Shown piece after piece: positions 7,515-17,636 of a stretch of 64,000 nucleotides of DNA. Position 1 is the stretch's first letter, and each line of letters opens with the position of its first letter. The notes under the pieces were generated by a model. The model was not told the DNA's origin. It searched no databases and worked only from the letters and a program-made list of their open reading frames with translations. The translations under genes were made by a program, and so were the position numbers. The stretch is from an uncultured Bacteroides sp. (GTDB taxonomy: Bacteria > Bacteroidota > Bacteroidia > Bacteroidales > Bacteroidaceae), in assembly GCF_963676325.1 (NCBI RefSeq), contig NZ_OY781099.1, forward strand, positions 868,001 through 932,000, given 5' to 3'.

Positions 7515-9329
7515 TTATTTTAAACTGAGTTTATATGTATTAAACGAAACAACATTATAAGAACCGCCTTTCGCATAAAAACTAATACGATTATAGGGCT
7601 CAGATGGAAAAACAAGATTTGTCATAGCAAAACGTCCTCCATCACCAAAAGCTTCAAAGCTCGATTTATCGACAAACAATCGGAGTGTCATCTCTTTATC
7701 ATTCATCAAGGGAGCAGTTGTTACAGCTGGGAATTCTTTGCTAAAAGAGGTTATTCCACTTTTTGTTCTATCAATAGAGAAACTCTTCTCCACCAAATTA
7801 TAGGTTACATCCACTACTTCTCCTTTAGAATTAAAGAGTTGAAAACCTATGATTTCTGCAGTTTTATTTTTTATGGTCATTTCTATTTCATATGCTCCGG
7901 AATTATCTGCCAGTAACTTATCCACATTGTACGTCCGATCTACTTTAAATGACTTCTTTTTAATCTGTTCGCCACGTAACTTCAATAATTCGGGAGAAGG
8001 AGTACTCTTCAAATAGGTTTCACCTTTATAAGTGTAAAGACTTAAGTCGCGTGGAACAGAGTTTGCACTACGATACTGTTTCGTAGGCACATCATTAGCA
8101 TATTGCCAATTACTCATCCATGCCAACGCTATGTGGCGTCCTTCTAATGCATTACTCCAGGTAACGGCTGCATAGTGATCTTTTCCCCAGTCCATCCATT
8201 TATTCACATTCGGAGAATCATTGATGAATTTTTTTCCATCGAATTTACCAACAAAATATTGTGTAGCTGACCCCCCAAATGGTCCTCCTGGATTTATATT
8301 ACATATAAGTACCCATTTTTTCAGTTCGGTTCCTTCAACTGGTAATTCAATAAGATCAGGACATTCCCATACACCACCGTGTGCACCCTGGCCATCGCCA
8401 AAACGACTCTCCATAGCCCACTCCTTGAGATCGGAAGAGGAGTAAATTCTCATTTCTTGTCCAGCTGCAAGAATCATAATCCACCTTTTTGAAGGTTCAT
8501 GCCAAAATACTTTCGGATCACGAAAGTCACGTGCAGTAGAAGTCAGAATAGGGTTACGGGCATATTTGGTAAATGTACGGCCATTGTCAAGGCTATATGC
8601 CATGCTTTGCACCTGACGATCGCTGGCCGAAGTATAAAAAGCCACAATAGCTCCTGCGCCAAATCCAGCCGTATTATCTTTATCAACAACGCAACTTCCA
8701 CTAAAAACGCTTCCCAATGCATCAGGGGCAATAGCTACAGGAAGGTATTCCCAATTCACTAAGTCTTTGCTTACAGCGTGTCCCCAATGCATATTTCCCC
8801 ACATGGAACCATAAGGATTATGTTGATAGAATAAATGATATTCTCCATCTTTATAAACCATTCCATTGGGATCATTCATCCATCCGTAAGCTGGTGTAAA
8901 GTGGTAAACAGGACGGAAGGCTTCAATATTTTTGGTATCAAAGGAATCAGCTAGTTTCATCTCTTTCCAGCATACTGCAGAATCGGATATAAATTGAAAA
9001 TTGAAGGTTATGCTCTTATTCTTATAAGCCGAAATATCAACAGGTACAAAATAATCAATTTTAGTCATTGCCAGACGGATATTGATTGTTTTTACCACAT
9101 CATTATTAACGATCATATATAGTTTAGATTCTCTAGAGGTTTCCTGAACTGGCAATAGCAGATATTTTTTGTTGGCATCAATCTGCACAATGCTTTGTTC
9201 ATCTCCTAAATGTTTAATCACTAATTGTGGATTAGAAGCCTGACAAGACAAAAATAGGGTAAATATCCCCATTAATAAGGAACTAAAAGATCGCTTAACT
9301 GTTTGGCATAATTTACTTAATGAAATCAT
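7515..9329 (-). CDS. GH32 exo-type fructan hydrolase lipoprotein
   Basis: 604 residues from the ATG at 9327-9329. A longer frame is open, but this start gives a proper SPII signal (TLFLSC, Cys29). An N-terminal beta domain precedes the five-blade GH32 core. GH32 residues are present: nucleophile in GWMNDPNGM (Asp153), RDP motif FRDPKV (Asp271) and acid/base in ECPDL (Glu322). A C-terminal beta-sandwich contains FVDKSSFEAFGDGG, typical of GH32. It probably releases fructose from fructo-oligosaccharides in the periplasm, as BT1759 does. It heads the operon with the transporter and fructokinase. Confidence 0.9.
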   Translation of the reverse strand: MISLSKLCQTVKRSFSSLLMGIFTLFLSCQASNPQLVIKHLGDEQSIVQIDANKKYLLLPVQETSRESKLYMIVNNDVVKTINIRLAMTKIDYFVPVDISAYKNKSITFNFQFISDSAVCWKEMKLADSFDTKNIEAFRPVYHFTPAYGWMNDPNGMVYKDGEYHLFYQHNPYGSMWGNMHWGHAVSKDLVNWEYLPVAIAPDALGSVFSGSCVVDKDNTAGFGAGAIVAFYTSASDRQVQSMAYSLDNGRTFTKYARNPILTSTARDFRDPKVFWHEPSKRWIMILAAGQEMRIYSSSDLKEWAMESRFGDGQGAHGGVWECPDLIELPVEGTELKKWVLICNINPGGPFGGSATQYFVGKFDGKKFINDSPNVNKWMDWGKDHYAAVTWSNALEGRHIALAWMSNWQYANDVPTKQYRSANSVPRDLSLYTYKGETYLKSTPSPELLKLRGEQIKKKSFKVDRTYNVDKLLADNSGAYEIEMTIKNKTAEIIGFQLFNSKGEVVDVTYNLVEKSFSIDRTKSGITSFSKEFPAVTTAPLMNDKEMTLRLFVDKSSFEAFGDGGRFAMTNLVFPSEPYNRISFYAKGGSYNVVSFNTYKLSLK

Positions 9330-9420
9330 GTTTTTATTGGTATTAAATTCAATTAATAAATAGTTGCTCGGGAAAGCATATTGCAAAGAAAGAAAATAAT
9401 AAAACAAAGTGATATAAGAA

Positions 9421-9504
9421 TTGTTTCATAATGTATTAAATATGATTCATAGCTCTATTAAATTTTATGCATGAAACAAAAATAATCATCTTTGAAACAA
9501 AAAT
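9421..9504. promoter_or_regulatory. Candidate HTCS operator: repeated TGAAACAAAAAT motif
   Basis: TGAAACAAAAAT occurs at 9472-9483 and again, identically, at 9493-9504. The 21-bp period is two helical turns. A shorter copy of the core, TTGTTTCA, lies inverted at 9421-9428, facing the GH32 gene. AraC-type HTH domains usually bind such directly repeated half-sites, and the region separates the two divergent arms controlled by the HTCS. No confident TAnnTTTG promoter was found here, so the operator role is inferred. Confidence 0.5.
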
Positions 9505-9617
9505 TATAGTTTGCTTAAATGGAAATCATTTCCTTTACCACATGAAATTTAAGCCGGGAAAGCTTTTCTTGAGAATTGAATTTTTTAATGTTAATCTTTT
9601 TTAATCTATAATGAAAT

Positions 9618-12600
9618 ATGAGAAATCTTATCATTATGATTTTCCTTCTATCTTTCTGTGGAATATTAAATGCACAGAATATTACTATTAAAGGAAATGT
9701 AAAATCAGCAATTGACGGTGAGCCTCTTATCGGTGTAAATGTAAGTGTTAAAGGTAAGGCCGTTGGGACAGTTACAGATGTCGATGGCAATTACCTGTTA
9801 TCAGCACAGAAAAACGAAACACTCACCTTCTCTTACATTGGGTATGATAAACAGGAAGTTCCTGTGGGTGCACGAACTACGATTGATGTCATTTTAAAGG
9901 AATCTGCCTTGGTATTAAACGAAGTTGTGGCTGTAGGTTACCGTACGGAACGTAAAGCTGACCTGACCGGTGCTGTTTCGGTAGTGAAAGTGAACGATAT
10001 GATGTCCGCAGCCGAAAACAATCCGATGAAGGCGCTGCAAGGACGTGTTGCTGGTATGACGGTCACTTCAGACGGAACACCAAGTGGAGCTGCCACTATC
10101 CGTATTCGTGGTATCGGAACGCTGAATAACAATGATCCGTTGTATATTATTGATGGTGTACCTACCACTTCAGGTATGCATGAACTCAACGGGAATGATA
10201 TCGAAAGTATTCAGGTGCTTCGTGATGCATCTGCTGCAAGTATTTACGGTTCACGTGCGGCAAACGGCGTCATTGTTATAACAACAAAGAAAGGAAAGAA
10301 GGGCGTTGTCAAGGTAAACTTTGATTCATCTGTCACAATGTCCAATTATACTAATAAGATAGATATTCTTAGTTCAAAAGAATACGCCCAGGCTATGTGG
10401 AAAGCATCTGTAAACTCTGGCAAAAATCCTAATGACAATAATCTTGGTATCCGTTATGATGAAGGTACGGATGCTTCGGGCAACAAAGTGCTTAATAATG
10501 TCTTATTCCCTGAATATTTGGACGAAGCAAAAACAATGAAACCAGCAAATACAAACTGGTTTGATGAAGTAACACGTACAGGTGTGGCGCAATCATATAA
10601 TCTTTCAGTCAGCAATGGAACAGAAAAAGGGAATTGCTTTTTTTCACTAGGTTATTACGATAATGAAGGCTTAGTGAAGTACACTGATTTTAATCGTATC
10701 TCTGCCCGTATGAATAATGAATATAAACTATTGAATGACTATATTACAATAGGAGAGAATTTTACGATAAATCGTACTTCGGAAGTGGCACAACCTTATC
10801 AGATTATTGAATCAGCTTTAATTGCTGTTCCGTTTATTCCGGTACGTACTGAAGATGGAAATAATTGGGGAGGTCCTATCACCGGACTTCCAGACCGTCA
10901 GAATCCTGCCAGACTAGTGTACGATAATAGAGATAATCGATATAATTACTGGCGCACATTTGGAAATGCCTATATTAACATTCAACCTATTAAGAAACTT
11001 AATATTCGTTCCAGTTTTGGTTTAGATTATGGTAATTACTACAAGAGATCTCTTACATACAGCTATAATACTGGTTACCTTCAAAGCGATAAAACAAAGT
11101 CGGTATTAGAACAAGCTCACTGGACAAAATGGACTTGGTCAAACACTGCTACTTATGATTTTGAAATAGGAAAGAACCGTTTTGAAACCATGTTGGGTAT
11201 GGAAATGTTCCGTCAGGAAGATATTAATTTTTCCTCTTCACGTGAAAACTTTGCTGTACAAACGCCCGATTATATGTGGCCTGATCTTGGAACGGGAACT
11301 AGTGAAGGTACCGGTATTTCTACCGCTTATTCATTGGAATCATTCTTTGGAAAAATAAACTATGCGTACAATGATAAGTATCTTGCTTCTGTTACATTAC
11401 GTCGCGATGGCTCTTCACGCTTTGGTAAGAATAACCGCTGGGGTATGTTTCCTGCTTTCAACTTGGGTTGGAAGGTTAATCAGGAAGCGTTCATGGAAAA
11501 TACACATGACTGGCTGTCGGATTTAAAACTACGTTTTGGCTGGGGGCAAACTGGTAACCAGGAAATGGCAAATACAGCTATTTATGACATATATGTAACC
11601 GATTACGGAAAAGGTGATCCTACCTGGAATGCAGTTTGGGGTACGGCTTATGATTTCAATGGAACAGGTTCAGGTTTACTGACTTCTGGTTTTAAGAGAA
11701 CTCAGCTTCAGAATTCTGATCTGAAATGGGAAACAACTACACAAACTAATGTTGGTCTTGACTACGGGTTCTTTGAACAGGCTCTCTATGGCTCAGCTGA
11801 ATATTATATAAAGAAAACAAAAAATATTCTTTATATGCCTGGTTATGCTGCCATTATGGGTGAGGGAGCCAATAAATGGTACAATGGTGCTTCCATGGAG
11901 AATAAAGGCTTCGAATTCACTTTAGGTTATCGCGGAAAAATGAAATTTGGTTTGCAATATGACATTACCGGCAATATATCAACCAATGCAAATAAAGTAA
12001 CTTATCTGCCTGAATCGGTTAAAAACTCTTATGGTGGTAATGGTACTTATGATAATATTTTGGGACATTCAATAGGCTCTTTCTACGGTTATGTAGCCGA
12101 TGGCATTTTCAAAACACAGGAAGAGCTTGACCAGCACGCCAAACAAGACGGTAAAGCACTGGGACGCATTCGTTACCGTGACCTGAACAATGATGGCGTT
12201 ATTACCGACAAAGACCGTACATGGATTGGGGATCCATTCCCTGATTTTGCTTACGGTTTGAATATCGATCTTTCTTATAAGAATTTTGATTTAGTAATGT
12301 ACTTCCAAGGTATTCAAAATGCAGATGTGATTAACACAGTAAAATATACCACCGACTTCTGGAGTGTATCAGATACTCGTTCCAATAAAGGTGCACGCTT
12401 GCTAAATGCTTGGGATCCAGTTACCAATCCAAATTCTAATATTCCTGCACTATCATATAGCGATACCAACAACGAATCTCGTTTTTCCAGCTATTTCGTA
12501 GAAAACGGTTCGTACCTGAAACTCCGTAACGTTCAGCTAGGATATAATATTCCACAGCAAATATTACAAAAAATAAAGCTTAATAAGTTCCGCGTTTATG

Positions 12601-12722
12601 CCAGTGCACAGAATCTCTTTACTATTAAAAGCAAAAATTTTACAGGTGTTGACCCTGAGAATCCAGGATGGGGTTATCCTATTCCTTTAACTGTAACCTT
12701 TGGTGTTAATGTTTCATTCTAA
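9618..12722 (+). CDS. SusC-like TonB-dependent outer-membrane fructan transporter
   Basis: 1034 residues. The signal peptide ends near GILNAQ. A CarboxypepD_reg-like beta domain (about 22-105) carries the typical GEPLIGVNVSVKG and GTVTDVDGNYLL. A TonB-box-like stretch (VVAVGYRTERKADLTG) follows, then the plug with GRVAGMTVTSDGTPSGA, and a beta barrel ending in an aromatic C-terminus (GVNVSF). It forms the barrel of the SusCD complex and would import fructan oligosaccharides using TonB energy. SusD follows 14 bp downstream. It corresponds to BT1763. Confidence 0.93.
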   Translation: MRNLIIMIFLLSFCGILNAQNITIKGNVKSAIDGEPLIGVNVSVKGKAVGTVTDVDGNYLLSAQKNETLTFSYIGYDKQEVPVGARTTIDVILKESALVLNEVVAVGYRTERKADLTGAVSVVKVNDMMSAAENNPMKALQGRVAGMTVTSDGTPSGAATIRIRGIGTLNNNDPLYIIDGVPTTSGMHELNGNDIESIQVLRDASAASIYGSRAANGVIVITTKKGKKGVVKVNFDSSVTMSNYTNKIDILSSKEYAQAMWKASVNSGKNPNDNNLGIRYDEGTDASGNKVLNNVLFPEYLDEAKTMKPANTNWFDEVTRTGVAQSYNLSVSNGTEKGNCFFSLGYYDNEGLVKYTDFNRISARMNNEYKLLNDYITIGENFTINRTSEVAQPYQIIESALIAVPFIPVRTEDGNNWGGPITGLPDRQNPARLVYDNRDNRYNYWRTFGNAYINIQPIKKLNIRSSFGLDYGNYYKRSLTYSYNTGYLQSDKTKSVLEQAHWTKWTWSNTATYDFEIGKNRFETMLGMEMFRQEDINFSSSRENFAVQTPDYMWPDLGTGTSEGTGISTAYSLESFFGKINYAYNDKYLASVTLRRDGSSRFGKNNRWGMFPAFNLGWKVNQEAFMENTHDWLSDLKLRFGWGQTGNQEMANTAIYDIYVTDYGKGDPTWNAVWGTAYDFNGTGSGLLTSGFKRTQLQNSDLKWETTTQTNVGLDYGFFEQALYGSAEYYIKKTKNILYMPGYAAIMGEGANKWYNGASMENKGFEFTLGYRGKMKFGLQYDITGNISTNANKVTYLPESVKNSYGGNGTYDNILGHSIGSFYGYVADGIFKTQEELDQHAKQDGKALGRIRYRDLNNDGVITDKDRTWIGDPFPDFAYGLNIDLSYKNFDLVMYFQGIQNADVINTVKYTTDFWSVSDTRSNKGARLLNAWDPVTNPNSNIPALSYSDTNNESRFSSYFVENGSYLKLRNVQLGYNIPQQILQKIKLNKFRVYASAQNLFTIKSKNFTGVDPENPGWGYPIPLTVTFGVNVSF

Positions 12723-12736
12723 AAAAGACAAATACA

Positions 12737-14419
12737 ATGAAAAAAATTAAATATATCGCTTTGGCTTTCGCCACAGTATTAGTACTCAATGGTTGTAACT
12801 CCCTCAACGAAACTCCGCAGGGAATTCTTGACGAGGAACAAGTGAAAGGTCCTGGTCAGATTGAAGGGCTGGTAGCTGCTGCTTACTCTTCATTAGGAAA
12901 TGATCATTACGACAAACCTTTCAGTCTCTGGCCCTATGGAAACGTACGTTCAGACGACGCATATAAAGGAGGTAACGACGAAAACGATATTGCAGACTTC
13001 CACTTCTATGAAATATCAGAAAATATCAAATCAGACTTTGGCGAAGCTAACGGATTATGGTTCTTTATATATGAAGCTATCTCCCGTACCAATTCAGCAT
13101 TGAGCGTATTGAAAACTGTTGATAAAACTCAGTTTGCTAATAAAGATACCCGTATGGGAGAAATGTATTTTCTTCGCGGACATTTCTATTTTATGTTGAA
13201 AGAAGTATTTGGACACATTCCCTTTGTAGATGAAGATACTCCATTAGACGATTATGTCAATATTCCAAATACATTATCTAATGACAAACAATGGGAACTT
13301 ATTTGTAGCGACTTTAAAAAAGCCTATGACTTGCTGCCAGTAGCACAAAGTCAGGTAGGACGCGCCAATAAAATTGCTGCAGCCGCTTATCTTGCCAAAG
13401 CAAGCCTTTTCAAAGCCTACAGACAGGACGATAAAAATAACGTAACGGAAATCAATGCCGAGGATTTGAAAGAAGTGTTGACTTACACCGACATAGTTAT
13501 GAATTCTTCTTATAAACTAGAGCCAGATATCGCCTGTAACTTCCTACCGGGAGCCTATCAGAACGGCGAAGAATCACTGTTTGCTGTACAATACTCTACC
13601 GGTGATGGTACTATGTTTGGTCGTCTTAACTGGGGTGATGTACTTTCTGTACCAATGGGATTGGGATGCTGCGATTTTCACAAACCGAGCCAAAACCTTG
13701 TAAATGCCTTTAAAACGTCTAACGGATTACCTGAATTTGATTCTTTTGATAATACAAACTATGACAGTTCACTTGATAAGGTAGACCCACGCCTTTATCA
13801 TACGGTGGCCCTTCCAGGAGTTCCTTATAAGTATAACGAAAGTCTGATTTACGAAGAGAAATGGAACCGTAATCCAGCCGTTTACGGACTGTACGCATCT
13901 TTGAAAGAGAATGTAGACCCAACATGTGATTGCTTTGTAAATGTAGCTCCGTTCTTTGGCAATTCCAAAAATAGAATTGTGCTACGTTATGCTGATGTAG
14001 TATTGATGCGTGCTGAAGCTCTTATTGAGCTAAACCAAGAAGCAGAGGCTCTTCCACTTATCAATCAGATTCGTGAACGCGCCAAGAATAGTACCACATT
14101 TATTCCTTATGCCAAGAATCTTAATATATCACAGTATAAGAATGGTGTAAACTGTGTCTGGAATAAAGATTTTGCCCGTCAGGCACTTCGTTGGGAACGT
14201 CGTCTGGAACTTGCTATGGAAGGAAATCGTTTCTTTGACCTTGTACGTTGGGGTATTGCCAGCCAGGTAATGAACAGCTACTTCAAGACCGAATCAGCCC
14301 GCCGTTCATTCCTTGCAGCTGGTAAGTTTGATAAGAACCAGGACGAATACATTCCTATCCCGCAGCAACAGATAAACTTTACAAACGGAATTTACCAGCA
14401 AAATCCCGGATGGAAGTAA
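12737..14419 (+). CDS. SusD/RagB-like fructan-binding lipoprotein
   Basis: 560 residues. The SPII signal ends LVLNGC (Cys20) and is followed by SLNETPQG, the usual SusD N-terminus. The body is alpha-helical with TPR-like repeats. The late motifs VVLMRAEALIELNQ and RWERRLELAMEGNRFFDLVRW are hallmarks of RagB/SusD. It caps the SusC barrel on the cell surface and captures oligosaccharides. It lies 14 bp after SusC and 36 bp before the DUF4960 gene, so it is in one operon with both. It corresponds to BT1762. Confidence 0.93.
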   Translation: MKKIKYIALAFATVLVLNGCNSLNETPQGILDEEQVKGPGQIEGLVAAAYSSLGNDHYDKPFSLWPYGNVRSDDAYKGGNDENDIADFHFYEISENIKSDFGEANGLWFFIYEAISRTNSALSVLKTVDKTQFANKDTRMGEMYFLRGHFYFMLKEVFGHIPFVDEDTPLDDYVNIPNTLSNDKQWELICSDFKKAYDLLPVAQSQVGRANKIAAAAYLAKASLFKAYRQDDKNNVTEINAEDLKEVLTYTDIVMNSSYKLEPDIACNFLPGAYQNGEESLFAVQYSTGDGTMFGRLNWGDVLSVPMGLGCCDFHKPSQNLVNAFKTSNGLPEFDSFDNTNYDSSLDKVDPRLYHTVALPGVPYKYNESLIYEEKWNRNPAVYGLYASLKENVDPTCDCFVNVAPFFGNSKNRIVLRYADVVLMRAEALIELNQEAEALPLINQIRERAKNSTTFIPYAKNLNISQYKNGVNCVWNKDFARQALRWERRLELAMEGNRFFDLVRWGIASQVMNSYFKTESARRSFLAAGKFDKNQDEYIPIPQQQINFTNGIYQQNPGWK

Positions 14420-14455
14420 TTAAGATTAAATATATATCATTTAAAGAAATATAAA

Positions 14456-15838
14456 ATGAAAAAGACTATATATATACTCTTTTCGATAATGATGGCATTA
14501 AATTTTACTGCCTGTAACGTAGAGTACAACGGAATAGATAACTCCGGTGAAGTAAAGATAAAAACTTTCACTGCGAATGCCAAACTTGAGACATTGAATG
14601 AAACAGCAGGTTTAATTGAATTGGTATTTCCCACGGCTACTGATTTGACAAAGATTACGCCTTCAATCACTCTCTCGGAAGGGGCACACATTGCCAGTCC
14701 TGTGAATCCGCAAGGCCCGATAGATCTTTCTAAACCAATAGTTTATCGTGTTGTAAACGGAAATATTTATCATGATTATAATGTTGTGGCTTCTCATGTA
14801 AGCGATAAAATAAAAATTCAGACTTTTGCCATTGGTAAATACAAGGGGATTATTGACCATGCAAAACGTACTATAACTGTGCTTTATCCAAAAGGTGAGG
14901 ATGTAACAGCCTTGACGCCAAAGTTTACAGTTAATGACGGTGCTAAAATTGTATCTCCGACTGCTACGACAATCGATTTTACTGAACCGGTAGATTATAA
15001 CATCTCTTATCTGGACGAAACATTTACGTACAAAGTAACAGTAGTACCTACAGATCTTACTCCGGTAGGATTTTTAGGAGAAGCCGCCACAGCAGGTGAA
15101 ATCACTAATCTGGATGAAAAAGCTGCATGGAACTGGCTGTCTGAGAACTTTGTAGATCCCGTTTACATTTCCTTTGATGCTATCAAGAAAGGGGCCGATT
15201 TAACTAAATATGGTGTACTTTGGTATCACTGTGACCCTGATAAATTTGAAATTCCGTCTATTGCTACCGATGCAACAGTTATTGATGCGTTGAAGAAGTT
15301 CCACGCACAAGGAGGAGGTTTATTACTTACTTCTGCAGGTATTTCTTTGGGAACGTCACTCGATATTGCCAAAAATGGGAAAATGTGGAATAATGACTGG
15401 GGATATGGAAATAGTCCTTCAACCTTAGGTGAAAACTGGGGTATGAGATTCACCGGTCACGAAAACCATCCTATCTTTAAAGGTCTGCGTATGGAAATTG
15501 GAGAAACATCACGCTTCTACATTATGGGCAAGGGAGTGAAAGTAAAAGGGCACAATGCCATCTGGAATTTTGATACATGGACGGGTTACAATTTCGACGT
15601 AGCTAAATGGCAAAACGAGAATGGTGGTAAACAACTAGCTAGTTTCTATTGGGACGACGCTATGAATCAACGTTCCATTATTAATGAATACGAACGTCAG
15701 AATGGCAATGGAGCTACTATCACTATTGCTGTGGAAAGTTATGACTGGTATAATGAAGATGGATCACCTGCTAATTCTTATCTTGACAACCTTGAGATTC
15801 TGACTGGAAATATTTTGAATTACCTGGCTAAAAAATAA
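14456..15838 (+). CDS. DUF4960 surface glycan-binding lipoprotein
   Basis: 460 residues. Lipobox NFTAC (Cys20). Two immunoglobulin-like domains with internal similarity follow (about 30-110 and 115-198), each with an ITPSITLSEGAHI or LTPKFTVNDGAKI strand. The C-terminal domain (about 205-460), with WNWLSENFVDP and LWYHCDPD, is the DUF4960 type. The same protein sits at this place in the B. thetaiotaomicron levan locus (BT1761). It probably binds fructan at the surface and passes it to the SusCD complex. Presence of DUF4960 favours levan over inulin as substrate, by analogy only. Confidence 0.85.
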   Translation: MKKTIYILFSIMMALNFTACNVEYNGIDNSGEVKIKTFTANAKLETLNETAGLIELVFPTATDLTKITPSITLSEGAHIASPVNPQGPIDLSKPIVYRVVNGNIYHDYNVVASHVSDKIKIQTFAIGKYKGIIDHAKRTITVLYPKGEDVTALTPKFTVNDGAKIVSPTATTIDFTEPVDYNISYLDETFTYKVTVVPTDLTPVGFLGEAATAGEITNLDEKAAWNWLSENFVDPVYISFDAIKKGADLTKYGVLWYHCDPDKFEIPSIATDATVIDALKKFHAQGGGLLLTSAGISLGTSLDIAKNGKMWNNDWGYGNSPSTLGENWGMRFTGHENHPIFKGLRMEIGETSRFYIMGKGVKVKGHNAIWNFDTWTGYNFDVAKWQNENGGKQLASFYWDDAMNQRSIINEYERQNGNGATITIAVESYDWYNEDGSPANSYLDNLEILTGNILNYLAKK

Positions 15839-15850
15839 AATTGAAAAATT

Positions 15851-17374
15851 ATGAAACTGAATTATATAGTAACAACTCTCCTTTCACTTGCAAGCCTTAC
15901 GGCTTGCAGTGATCAGGAATATGTATGTAACGATCCTAATGCAGATCTTTCTGCTCCTGCTTATTTCGATGTAAACGACTTGCACCAAACGTATACTTCT
16001 TTCTGGAAACCATCCAATGGCTGGGTAGGTGATCCGATGCCTTTTTACGAAAATGGGAAATTTAATGTGTTCTACTTGTTTGATGCACGTGACGGAGCTG
16101 CCACTTTTCACCCTTGGGCTAAGACAACGACAAGCGACTTTATGACGTATCAAGATGACGGTGAAGTAATCCCTTGTGGAGCGGACGGAAGTCAGGAAGA
16201 TGCTTTGGGTACAGGTTCGGTGATAAAAGTGGACGATACTTATTATGCTTACTACACTGCACACAATGCAAATCTTAATCCTGCCGAGAAAATCTATTTA
16301 GCTACCTCGAAGGATATGAAGAAATGGACTAAACAGACGAATTTTTCTCTTCAGGCTGCCAACGGATATGATGCTAACGAATTCAGAGACCCATTCGTGA
16401 TGAAAGAAGGTAACGTTTATAAGATGTTCATTACTACCCGTGGCTATGTGGCAGCAGTGAATGACTGGCAAGCTGTTATTGCACAATACTCATCTACCGA
16501 TATGATGAACTGGAAACTAGAAGATCCGTTCTACTATAATGGAGAACGAGTAATGGAATGCCCAGATGTATTTACTATGGGTAATTACCAATATTTGGTA
16601 TACTCTAACTGGGACTGGGCTAATAATGACCGGAAAGTGCACTATCGTTATCGGGTTGTAGGAACTAACGACTGGAAAACACCTTCCTATTCAGCTCTTG
16701 ATGGTATTGCATACTATGCCGGAAAGACTGCAAGTGACGGTACAAATCGTTTCTTATTCGGATGGTGTCCTACTCGTAGTGGAAATAATGATACCAGTGA
16801 TTATGGTTGGGCAGGATCTTTGGTGGTTCATCAGTTGACACAAAATAGCGATGGAACGCTAAACGTAACTATCCCCGCATCGGTTGATCAAAAACTAAAG
16901 AATGAAGTTGCTCTAAAGGCCTTGGTAAATAATAATGCGCAGGTGCAAGATAATAGTTATACGTTGAATGGTACAAGTAGCAAGGCATTATCCCTGTTTG
17001 ATCGTCAAAATGGGGTATATAAAATTACGGCTACTGTAAAAGCAGGTACAGCTACTCGCTTTGGTTTTGAGTTTGGTGCCGGAGGTTCACGCAGTGAAGT
17101 ACATGACTTGGTTTTCGACTTAACCAGTAAAGAATTGAAACTGGACTACATAAAAGATGGTAGCGTATTGGCAACGAGCACTTCTGTACCTCTCACAATA
17201 CCTGAAAATAAAGAATTTAAAGTGGTAATTGTGGTGGAAAATTCAGTTTGTGTTATTTACGTAAACGGTGTTATTGCACTTAGTAACAGAATCTATCAAA
17301 TGAATCAGAATCCTTGGGGAATATTTGCAGAAGGCGGTAATGCAACATTCTCAGATATAAAGCTTAGCAAGTAA
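15851..17374 (+). CDS. GH32 endo-type fructanase (probable surface levanase) lipoprotein
   Basis: 507 residues. Lipobox ASLTAC (Cys19). The GH32 motifs are divergent from exo-enzymes: nucleophile in GWVGDPMPFYENG (Asp61) instead of the usual WMNDPNG, FRDPFV (Asp180) and acid/base in MECPDV (Glu237). The same variant of the first motif and the same gene position are seen in BT1760, a surface endo-levanase. The C-terminal part is a beta-sandwich. It would cut long fructan at the cell surface into pieces for SusCD. Last gene of the right arm, followed by a strong terminator. Confidence 0.9.
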   Translation: MKLNYIVTTLLSLASLTACSDQEYVCNDPNADLSAPAYFDVNDLHQTYTSFWKPSNGWVGDPMPFYENGKFNVFYLFDARDGAATFHPWAKTTTSDFMTYQDDGEVIPCGADGSQEDALGTGSVIKVDDTYYAYYTAHNANLNPAEKIYLATSKDMKKWTKQTNFSLQAANGYDANEFRDPFVMKEGNVYKMFITTRGYVAAVNDWQAVIAQYSSTDMMNWKLEDPFYYNGERVMECPDVFTMGNYQYLVYSNWDWANNDRKVHYRYRVVGTNDWKTPSYSALDGIAYYAGKTASDGTNRFLFGWCPTRSGNNDTSDYGWAGSLVVHQLTQNSDGTLNVTIPASVDQKLKNEVALKALVNNNAQVQDNSYTLNGTSSKALSLFDRQNGVYKITATVKAGTATRFGFEFGAGGSRSEVHDLVFDLTSKELKLDYIKDGSVLATSTSVPLTIPENKEFKVVIVVENSVCVIYVNGVIALSNRIYQMNQNPWGIFAEGGNATFSDIKLSK

Positions 17375-17392
17375 AACGTTTTTTTTATAAAT

Positions 17393-17442
17393 AAATAAAG
17401 ATAGGAGGATATATAATCAATCTGCCTATCTTTATTTTTTTT
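17393..17442 (+). terminator. Terminator of the SusC-GH32 operon
   Basis: AAATAAAGATAGG (17393-17405) pairs with CCTATCTTTATTT (17425-17437), a perfect 13-bp stem, followed by a run of T. It closes the right arm of the fructan locus. Confidence 0.85.
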
Positions 17443-17507
17443 CTTATAGTTCTTTGTCCCTTCCAATCTGCTCTCTTTCCCGGTTATTTTAAATAAAAAA
17501 TAAAATC

Positions 17508-17622
17508 ATCTGCTACCTGCTACTAAAGTAGCATTAATTGCTTGATAACTAATAAAATAAACTGGTAGCAGATAAACTTTCTATACAATTCATCTGCTAC
17601 TAATATCTATTATCTGCTACTA
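17508..17622. repeat. ATCTGCTACTA motif cluster, left copy
   Basis: ATCTGCTACC at 17508-17517 runs directly into a second CTGCTACTA (17517-17525). GGTAGCAGAT at 17564-17573 is the exact inverse of the first copy, and ATCTGCTACTA recurs at 17592-17602 and 17612-17622. The cluster sits just past the stop codon of plsC. A matching cluster lies at 20880-20937 after the VirE-like gene. Function unknown. Confidence 0.8.
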
Positions 17623-17636
17623 ACCGGATATTCCAG

